Assembly: GCA_023131935.1 (NCBI GenBank)
Contig: JAGLYY010000320.1
Span: 1 to 6,122 of the forward strand
Origin: Spirochaetales bacterium
Lineage (GTDB): Bacteria; Spirochaetota; Spirochaetia; JAGLYY01
Reading direction: 5' to 3'
DNA length: 6,122 nt
The notes under the pieces were generated by a model that ran no database searches, had not been told where the DNA came from, and was given only the letters and a program-made list of their open reading frames with translations. Positions 1 to 4,708 of this stretch are shown here, piece after piece; the stretch's first letter is position 1; each line of letters starts with the position of its first letter. Both the position numbers and the translations under genes were made by a program.

Positions 1-80
1 AGAATACTGGTAAACCTGCCGGCTCCGGGGTGTGATGGAAATAGCTGTAGGATAAAGGCATGAATATGAAAAAAATGTGA

Positions 81-505
81 TTGCACGTTCTGCAAACCGG
101 AGTGGCATACCTACAATGTTGACTCTCTGAAGGAATGCTGACAGAGTACAGCAATGTTGGTCATACTCCCTCTCTCCGATCTTTGGCGCGCTGATTTCAT
201 GGTTCACTTTCGATGAGGTTTTGTCTCTCCTTCAGATAGGGGGAATAATGGCAACAATGAGCGGGGTAATCTGGGTAATATTCGCGGAAAACAAACATGC
301 CCCCAGATCACGGGTTAATTTCCGAGGGATTGCCTATGCCCTCTCCTGGGCTCCTGTCGGGACCGTAACCACCCTGATGCAGATGAGCCCCGTGATGCTT
401 CTTCCGATTGATCGGTTTGTCCTGAAGAAGAGGATACCTCCAGGGGTAGTCGGAGGAACCATAGTAGCTATTGCAGGCGCGGCCTTTTTGTTTATCCTTG
501 CCTAA
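81..505 (+). pseudogene. Decayed EamA/DMT-family permease (drug/metabolite transporter superfamily)
   Basis: Remnant of an inner-membrane permease of the 10-helix EamA/DMT type. Family-like segments appear in order but in different frames. Bases 81-119 read LHVLQTGVAYLQC. Bases 124-177 read SLKEC, a TGA at 139-141, then QSTAMLVILPLS. From 176 one open frame reads PIFGALISWFTFDEVLSLLQIGG and runs to the TAA at 503-505. Together these match the end of a first EamA repeat: helix, P-x-F, helix, acidic residue, helix. After the linker (FAENKHAPRSR) the second repeat starts with FRGIAYAL, but near base 343 it jumps to SWAPVGTVTTLMQMSPV, which belongs to the last third of that repeat. Roughly 70-90 residues are therefore missing. 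The 3' part alone could be read as a 94-residue protein from a TTG at 221, but I see no good ribosome binding site and it would hold only a few helices. The N-terminal helices are absent or unrecognisable in bases 1-80. The family call is fairly sure; the substrate is unknown. Confidence 0.72.
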
Positions 506-563
506 GGAATATCTCCAAATAAACAGTAACTTCCATGCGGCACGGAAAAATTTTCGAAATTAC

Positions 564-592
564 TTGTAAATACCAAAATACTATTGTAGTAT
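564..592 (+). promoter_or_regulatory. Predicted sigma-70-type promoter of the ABC operon
   Basis: A -35-like TTGTAA (564-569) and a -10-like TAGTAT (587-592) are separated by 17 bases. Each matches the consensus at 4 of 6 positions. Transcription would start near base 599, leaving a leader of about 25 bases ending in AGGAGG and the ATG at 625. The -10 box lies inside the large palindrome at 577-612, as expected for a repressible promoter. The region is very AT-rich, so other -10 choices are possible, for example the second TAGTAT at 606-611. Confidence 0.5.
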
Positions 593-612
593 ATATATAG
601 TACAATAGTATT
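577..612. promoter_or_regulatory. Large palindrome, probable operator of the ABC operon
   Basis: Two perfect 12-base inverted arms, AATACTATTGTA (577-588) and TACAATAGTATT (601-612), flank a 12-base core whose inner ten bases (TATATATATA) are self-complementary. Only one G/G pair (589 and 600) breaks the symmetry across 36 bp. The left half also contains a smaller inverted repeat, TACTA-TTG-TAGTA (579-591). The element overlaps the predicted -10 box and start site and ends directly before the ribosome binding site. This arrangement suits a dimeric or tetrameric repressor (GntR, TetR, MarR or PadR type) controlling the exporter genes. Which family binds cannot be told from the sequence. A transcript starting upstream would also fold here into a hairpin, but no T-run follows, so it is not a terminator. 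Confidence 0.65.
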
Positions 613-618
613 AGGAGG
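613..618 (+). promoter_or_regulatory. Ribosome binding site of the ABC ATPase gene
   Basis: A perfect AGGAGG six bases before the ATG at 625. It fixes that start and suggests efficient translation of the first operon gene. Confidence 0.85.
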
Positions 619-624
619 GGCCTC

Positions 625-1485
625 ATGGATACAAAGGCAATTGAGGTTCAGAACGTACGGTATTTCTACGGTAAGACCCGTGCGGTCGATGGAATCAGTT
701 TCGAGGTGTCGCCCGGAGAAGTAATGGGCTTTCTTGGCCCAAACGGTGCGGGAAAGTCTACCACAATCAAAATGTTGACAGGTATGCTGCAGCCGCAGGA
801 GGGCAGTGCGTGGCTGCTTGGAATGGATGTGATGAAGCACCGGAAGGAGATCCAGGGAAGAATCGGGGTATGTTTCGAGGAGAAGAATCTCTACCTCAAC
901 ATGACCGCAAAAGAGAATCTTCAATTCTTTGCCCGCCTCTTTGGGATCCGGCACTACGATACCGGCACGGCGCTGCGGCGGGTCGGTCTGGATGATCGCC
1001 ATAATGATCGCGTCAAGCGTTATTCCAAGGGTATGCGCCAGCGGCTCATGGTTGCCAGGGCGCTGGTGAACACACCTGATATCCTTTTTCTTGATGAGCC
1101 GACCGATGGTCTCGACCCTGTCTCTTCCCGCGCGATTCGGTCAATCATCCAGGAGGAAGCACAGCGAGGTGCCGCAGTCTTTCTGACCACTCATGACATG
1201 AACGAAGCTGATCAGCTCTCTGACCGGGTCGCGTTTATAAATGAAGGTAAAATCGTCGCCATCGATACTCCGGAGAACCTGAAACTCCAGCACGGTACGC
1301 GAACAGTGAAAGTACGGGCACGGCAAAACGATAAAGTCATCGAGAAAGTGGTATCGCTGGACACTGGAGACACCGGTGATCAGCTGAAGCAGGCAGTTGT
1401 AACTCCCGGTTTATTGACCATCCACACCGAGGAGGCCACGCTCGAAGATATTTTCGTGAAGCTTACGGGCAGAGGGTTGGTGTGA
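625..1485 (+). CDS. ABC transporter ATP-binding protein (ABC-2 exporter type, NatA/CcmA-like)
   Basis: Cytoplasmic ATPase subunit, 286 residues, that powers the two membrane subunits encoded directly downstream. All nucleotide-binding motifs are present. Walker A is GPNGAGKST (38-46). The signature loop is YSKGMRQRL (133-141), the SKGM form seen in NatA-like exporters instead of LSGGQ. Walker B is ILFLDE (153-158) with catalytic Glu158, the D-loop is DGLD (161-164) and the H-loop is His190 in TTHD. The Q-loop region reads CFEEKNLY (83-90), with Glu where many ABC proteins have Gln. Related exporters often have Glu here, so activity is still likely. Residues about 225-286 form the C-terminal extension common in this subfamily and end in the typical ATLEDIFVKLTGR. 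The start follows a perfect AGGAGG. The stop codon overlaps the next start (TGATG), so translation is probably coupled. Export direction is a family inference; the substrate is not readable from sequence. Confidence 0.96.
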   Translation: MDTKAIEVQNVRYFYGKTRAVDGISFEVSPGEVMGFLGPNGAGKSTTIKMLTGMLQPQEGSAWLLGMDVMKHRKEIQGRIGVCFEEKNLYLNMTAKENLQFFARLFGIRHYDTGTALRRVGLDDRHNDRVKRYSKGMRQRLMVARALVNTPDILFLDEPTDGLDPVSSRAIRSIIQEEAQRGAAVFLTTHDMNEADQLSDRVAFINEGKIVAIDTPENLKLQHGTRTVKVRARQNDKVIEKVVSLDTGDTGDQLKQAVVTPGLLTIHTEEATLEDIFVKLTGRGLV

Positions 1486-2579
1486 TGTCAGGTAAAGTAT
1501 CACGGCTTCAATTGATTGGGACCATCCTGCAAAAGGACCTCAAGCTCTTTTCAAGGGATTTTCTCTTTATTTTCCTGACCATCCTGTCGCTCGTTACCTT
1601 CGTTACGCTGTACTGGGTAATTCCCCGCGATGTCGACGAGACAATAGCACTGGGCGTCAGGGGCGCAGATCTACGCCCGGCGCTGAAGGCGCTCACCGGA
1701 GAATCGGAGGAGGGGCTGGAACTATTCTGGTTCGACGATACAGAGACGCTGATGCAGGCGGTGGAAGATAAGGATATCGAGATCGGGATCAGCTTTCCGG
1801 ACAATTTCGCGGCAGAGGTCGCTTCAGGAAGAGAGGTCAGAGTCACGGTGTACGTACGACCCAGTCTGCCGGCCGAGATAACCAACGCGATGACAAGTAT
1901 GGTGAGAGAAATCACCTATGCTATAGCCGGGTTCCAACTGCCGGTTTCACAACCATCCGAGGAAGTCATCGTGCTCGGCATTGACCGGGCGGGCGGCCAG
2001 ATTCCCTTCGGCGACCGTATGCGTCCGCTGTATGCCTTTATGATGCTGCTAATGGAGGCGATTGCACTCGGTGTGTTAATTTCATCGGAAGTACAGCAGA
2101 GGACGCTGACCGCCCTGCTTTCCACTCCGGCACGAGTCAGCGATATTCTGACTGCCAAGATCATCCTTGGTACAGGGGTCGCGTTTAGCGAAGCAATGAT
2201 TATCACATTCCTTATCCAGGGCTTTGGTGCATCACCAGGAGTTGTCATTATCGCGCTGCTGCTGGGTGCTGTATTGGTTACCGGAATCGCTATGATCGCC
2301 GGCTCTGCCGGGAAAGATCTTATGTCAACAATGTTATTGGGTATGCTTATACTCATCCCGTTGGCAATTCCAGCTTTCGCCGTGCTGTTTCCGGGCACAC
2401 CGGCCGCATGGGTCCGGTACCTCCCGTCGTACGGAATAATAAAAGCCATTCTGGTATCAAGTATTGAAGGCGCAGGTTGGGCGGAATCGGTAAAATACCT
2501 GGCCATTCTCGCGGGCTGGTGTGTCGTTTCAGCGGCCACGGGCGCGTTAGTATTGAGACGGAGGGCAGTAACGCTATGA
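1485..2579 (+). CDS. ABC-2 type transporter permease, first subunit
   Basis: Inner-membrane subunit of 364 residues with the ABC-2 (NatB/YhaP-like) layout. A cytoplasmic N-terminal stretch (KDLKLFSRD, 17-25) leads into a first helix at about 26-46. A large extracytoplasmic domain follows at about 47-180, then five more hydrophobic segments at about 183-200, 221-247, 252-275, 280-302 and 338-357. The short segment EVQQRTLTALLSTP (202-215) corresponds to the conserved E-x-x-x-x-T-x-x-x-L-x-x-T-P element after helix 2, thought to contact the ATPase. The start is either the ATG at 1485, which overlaps the ATPase stop as TGATG and lies 8 bases after AGAGGG (1471-1476), or a GTG at 1482 that adds one residue. 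I prefer the ATG. The gene overlaps the next one by four bases. It probably pairs with that second permease as a heterodimer. What passes through is unknown; lipids, peptides, antibiotics and ions are all known for this family. Confidence 0.93.
   Translation: MSGKVSRLQLIGTILQKDLKLFSRDFLFIFLTILSLVTFVTLYWVIPRDVDETIALGVRGADLRPALKALTGESEEGLELFWFDDTETLMQAVEDKDIEIGISFPDNFAAEVASGREVRVTVYVRPSLPAEITNAMTSMVREITYAIAGFQLPVSQPSEEVIVLGIDRAGGQIPFGDRMRPLYAFMMLLMEAIALGVLISSEVQQRTLTALLSTPARVSDILTAKIILGTGVAFSEAMIITFLIQGFGASPGVVIIALLLGAVLVTGIAMIAGSAGKDLMSTMLLGMLILIPLAIPAFAVLFPGTPAAWVRYLPSYGIIKAILVSSIEGAGWAESVKYLAILAGWCVVSAATGALVLRRRAVTL
2560..2565 (+). promoter_or_regulatory. Ribosome binding site of the second permease gene
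   Basis: GGAGGG inside the end of the first permease gene, 10 bases before the ATG at 2576. It selects this ATG over in-frame starts further upstream (such as base 2477) that would overlap the previous gene by about 100 bases. Confidence 0.6.
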
Positions 2580-3643
2580 GTATTCGAAACAGTTGGATAA
2601 TTTTTATCAAAGATATGCTTATGGGGCCGCGAACAATGATGGTTCTCTGGCTCTTCGTCATGCCACTCTTGATTACCTTTGTCATCAGGCTCATCTTCGG
2701 CGGCTTGATCGACCCATCACCACGGCTCGGCATTGTTGATCTGGGATCATCCAGCATTCCCGCCGTGGTCGCCGAACTTGACGAGATCGAAGTAACGATA
2801 CTTGATTCCGTTGAGATTCTCCGGGAACAGGTTGAGACCGACGATCTCGACGCGGGACTCATTCTGGAGGAGGGGTTTGACAAGTTGGTTATTTCAGGCA
2901 AGTTCCCTGAGTTGAGAATGTTTGTCGGAGGGGAGAGTCTCGCTTCGACGCGGGTGGTCCTTGCGGTGACCGTAGTGGATCTGGTACGTGGTCTGGCAGG
3001 CGAACCGGCCGCGGTTGAGGTGGTTACCGAGGTTATCGGCGATGGACCGACAGTTCCGATAGAAGAGCGCCTTGTACCAATGCTCGTGCTTCTATCGGTC
3101 GCTCTAGGTGGAGTTTTTCTTCCTGCTTCCATGCTGATCCAGGAGCGGATAAACCGGACGGCGGATGCGGTCCTCGCGACCCCGGTGCAAGTCGGCGATT
3201 TCGTCCTGGCCAAGGGGGCTGTCGGCTTCCTGCTTGCATTTGGGATGGGTGTGCTGACACTGCTGATAAACGGCGGATTCACGCGATACGTCGCGGGGAA
3301 TCTTACTGTGATCGCCGTCGGCGCTCTGATGTCTGTACTGCTCGGTCTTATCCTCGGCGCGACGGTAAAGGACCTTCAAACCATGTTCGCGGTGTGGAAG
3401 AGCGGAGGGATTATCCTCTTCGCGCCCGCGGTCCTGTTTCTATTTCCAAGTATACCGGGTTGGATCCCGAAGCTTTTTCCAACCTATTACTTCCTTGGTC
3501 CCCTCTATGAGATGACCGTCAACGCGGCAAGCCTGTCGGAGGTGTATATCGATTTGATTATTGGGGTGGGAATCAGCGCTGTACTTTTTGCCATTCTTAC
3601 CCCTCTGGCGAAGCGGATGGAAATGAGGCTGGCAATAGCATAA
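2576..3643 (+). CDS. ABC-2 type transporter permease, second subunit
   Basis: Inner-membrane subunit of 355 residues with the same architecture as its upstream neighbour, although direct identity between the two is low. Helix 1 is at about 21-43, an extracytoplasmic domain at about 44-165, and hydrophobic segments at about 166-188, 211-231, 241-262, 274-292 and 323-343. The conserved element after helix 2 reads ERINRTADAVLATP (190-203), matching EVQQRTLTALLSTP in the first permease. This is good evidence that the two are ancient duplicates forming a heterodimer. The ATG overlaps the previous stop as ATGA, the classic arrangement for coupled translation. The longer open frame from base 2477 adds 33 polar residues without a ribosome binding site and would lie inside the first permease, so I reject it. 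No terminator hairpin with a T-run follows. The substrate is unknown. Confidence 0.93.
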   Translation: MSIRNSWIIFIKDMLMGPRTMMVLWLFVMPLLITFVIRLIFGGLIDPSPRLGIVDLGSSSIPAVVAELDEIEVTILDSVEILREQVETDDLDAGLILEEGFDKLVISGKFPELRMFVGGESLASTRVVLAVTVVDLVRGLAGEPAAVEVVTEVIGDGPTVPIEERLVPMLVLLSVALGGVFLPASMLIQERINRTADAVLATPVQVGDFVLAKGAVGFLLAFGMGVLTLLINGGFTRYVAGNLTVIAVGALMSVLLGLILGATVKDLQTMFAVWKSGGIILFAPAVLFLFPSIPGWIPKLFPTYYFLGPLYEMTVNAASLSEVYIDLIIGVGISAVLFAILTPLAKRMEMRLAIA

Positions 3644-3818
3644 CGGAAGCGATGATCTTGAATACCTGTACTTCTTCCTGGCGGATTCTTTATCGGCGAC
3701 ACTTTCGCAAATTGAAAACATCAATATCGTAGTGAGAGGACACTTGGCATATAAGCAGCTCCGCCGAATCAGGAGAGGAGGAATTGACACAGCAAGGACT
3801 TATCCTCCTCGGCGCTAA
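3639..3818 (+). pseudogene. Possible fragment of a TolB-like/FlgO-like domain protein
   Basis: A 59-codon open stretch with no plausible start codon or ribosome binding site. It begins directly at the end of the second permease gene, in another frame, and ends at a TAA (3816-3818). It reads GSDDLEYLYFFLADSLSATL and then SQIENINIVVRGHLAYKQL. The pattern of an acidic residue, EYL, F-LADSLS, LS-I, and I-VV-R is reminiscent of the helix-strand start of TolB-like N-terminal or FlgO-like domains (typically LADSL...LS...VV.R). From about codon 42 onward it is rich in Arg and no longer protein-like, so homology probably ends near base 3770. It may be the surviving N-terminal part of the gene whose C-terminal part is the barrel fragment just downstream. 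The resemblance is by eye and weak. Confidence 0.3.
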
Positions 3819-4008
3819 TGCCGGTGTCAATTTCTTTCCATTCTCCCGTTTCCATCCCTATCTCGAGGGAAGGTTTTACTACTACCCTCAAGATATTACA
3901 CGAAATTCATATACAAGCGGCGGGCTTGGAGGCGGACTGATAGCCACACCGGGAAATTTCAGCTTCTTTGGAATTACCGTAGGCGTCGGACTAAGAGTTA
4001 TTTACTAA
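3736..4008 (+). pseudogene. C-terminal remnant of an outer-membrane beta-barrel protein
   Basis: Open frame after a TGA at 3733-3735, ending in TAA at 4006-4008. From about base 3790 it reads like outer-membrane barrel strands: alternating LILLGANAGVNFFPF, then FHPYLEGRFYYYPQ, a turn, GGLGGGLIATP, and a last strand GITVGVGLRVIY. That last strand ends in Tyr, as expected for the C-terminal signal recognised by the barrel-assembly machinery. The PF-x-x-FHPYL segment is common in small OmpA-like and porin-family barrels. Only three or four strands are left and there is no signal peptide. The sole candidate start, a TTG at 3784, lies two bases from an AGGAGG, which is too close. A functional 74-residue protein is therefore unlikely. 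The N-terminal part was lost, or sits in the different frame just upstream. Barrel identity is moderately supported; the pseudogene status is an inference. Confidence 0.5.
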
Positions 4009-4021
4009 GATGCTAATATTC

Positions 4022-4027
4022 AGGAGG
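4022..4027 (+). promoter_or_regulatory. Ribosome binding site of the lipoprotein gene
   Basis: AGGAGG six bases before the ATG at 4034. It decides this start over the in-frame ATG at 4010, which has no such motif and would add eight residues (MLIFRRLS) before the signal peptide. Confidence 0.8.
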
Positions 4028-4033
4028 CTATCC

Positions 4034-4537
4034 ATGAAGAAATATTCAATGAAACTGAGTGTACTAATACTTGCGGTAATAATTTTTCTGCTGATATCAA
4101 CAGGATGCCTGGTAGATACGCCGCCTCCAAGCTCCGCCATTTTCAGTGGTGTGACCAAGATTGAAATATCACAAACGGCAGGAGCCCCCATGGCCAATTC
4201 TGGTTATTTTTTTTATTCACTCCCCGAGGATGTTAAATACGCCATCGTCGAGCTTTTCCCCTCCGGAACTACGTTTCTCGATAATAAAACAGTCCCTGTT
4301 GATGTTCTTATTGCCGGAAGCAGGACCGGTTTTGAAGAACAGGGCTTTACACGATCATTCGTACAGGCGAATAAGCTCTATAAAGTAAACTCCGAAAAAA
4401 CCGATTTTGATATAGCAGGCGGCCTTTACAGCGAACTGGCTGACACCACTTACGTTTGGATTGTGCTTGGTTACGATGAAAACATGATCCTCACCCATGC
4501 AAGTCCTGCGGGCGAAGTAACTGTAGCCTGGCCATGA
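4034..4537 (+). CDS. Small predicted lipoprotein, possibly fibronectin-III-like
   Basis: A 167-residue exported protein that I do not recognise. The N-terminus is a typical lipoprotein signal: MKKYSMK, a hydrophobic core at 8-21 (LSVLILAVIIFLLI), then STGC with the acylated Cys at 25, the only cysteine in the protein. A Pro-rich linker (TPPPSSA, 29-35) follows. The rest (about 40-167) has alternating hydrophobic residues suggesting beta strands: KYAIVELFPSG (69-79), KTVPVDVLIAG (85-95), YKVNSEKTDFDIAG (116-129) and TTYVWIVLGYDENMILTHASP (139-159). The end resembles the last strands of a fibronectin type III or Ig-like domain (Y-x-W-x-V-x-x-x-D, then S-P, then V-T-V). That fold is a guess from strand pattern only. 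The gene lies 25 bases after the barrel remnant, and I see no clear promoter of its own. It probably once shared a transcript with the barrel gene. It would sit on the inner or outer membrane, and the role is unknown. Confidence 0.8.
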   Translation: MKKYSMKLSVLILAVIIFLLISTGCLVDTPPPSSAIFSGVTKIEISQTAGAPMANSGYFFYSLPEDVKYAIVELFPSGTTFLDNKTVPVDVLIAGSRTGFEEQGFTRSFVQANKLYKVNSEKTDFDIAGGLYSELADTTYVWIVLGYDENMILTHASPAGEVTVAWP

Positions 4538-4708
4538 GAAAATCTGCTGCCGCTGGAGATGATGTTCAGGGTAGCGGTGAAAATGCCAGGTAAAATTGAA
4601 AAAAGCCTTATGTCCACAGCAGGAAGTTTGCCAAAACATCGTTTCGCGGTGTTGAAATCTAAAGATATTATACTTATATTTTTAAGCAACCAGGTGAAAG
4701 GGAAAATT
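4538..4708. other. Gap between lipoprotein and patatin genes
   Basis: There is no gene here. The patatin frame is open through it from an ATG at 4559, but the encoded 50 residues (starting MMFRVAVKMPGKIEKS) are not signal-like and precede a clear signal peptide. I therefore treat them as untranslated. I see no terminator hairpin after the lipoprotein stop. The 3' part carries the promoter at 4652-4680. Confidence 0.6.
4652..4680 (+). promoter_or_regulatory. Predicted sigma-70-type promoter of the patatin gene
   Basis: TTGAAA (4652-4657) and TATATT (4675-4680) are each one base from consensus and are spaced by an optimal 17 bases. The expected start is near 4687, about 20 bases before the GTG start codon. 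This supports independent transcription of the phospholipase gene and argues against translation starting at the ATG at 4559. Confidence 0.65.

Noticed and set aside
577..612. Rho-independent terminator reading of the palindrome
   Set aside because: The potential stem is AT-only in the core and is followed by AGGAGGGG, not a T-run. Its place directly before a gene start fits an operator better.
502..1002. 166-residue open frame on the - strand over the ATPase gene
   Set aside because: Antisense to a clearly coding ATPase with all its motifs. The translation has no recognisable domain and no ribosome binding site.
1508..2539. Two - strand open frames (135 and 207 residues) opposite the first permease
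   Set aside because: Shadows of the permease reading frame, with Ser/Ile/Thr-rich translations and no start signal.
2477..2575. 33-residue N-terminal extension of the second permease
   Set aside because: It would overlap the first permease by about 100 bases, lacks a binding site and adds polar residues. The ATGA overlap at 2576 is the natural start.
2353..3282. 309-residue open frame on the - strand across both permease genes
   Set aside because: The translation is Ser/Thr/Arg/Pro-rich low-complexity protein, typical of the antisense of GC-rich permease codons. It spans a gene boundary on the other strand.
3784..3789. Perfect TTGACA -35-like hexamer
   Set aside because: No -10-like hexamer lies 16-18 bases downstream (the sequence there is CCTCGG or similar), so it is probably chance within the barrel remnant.
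4161..4388. 75-residue + strand open frame inside the lipoprotein gene
   Set aside because: Out-of-frame shadow: Pro/Ser-rich, without a ribosome binding site and fully inside a better-supported gene.
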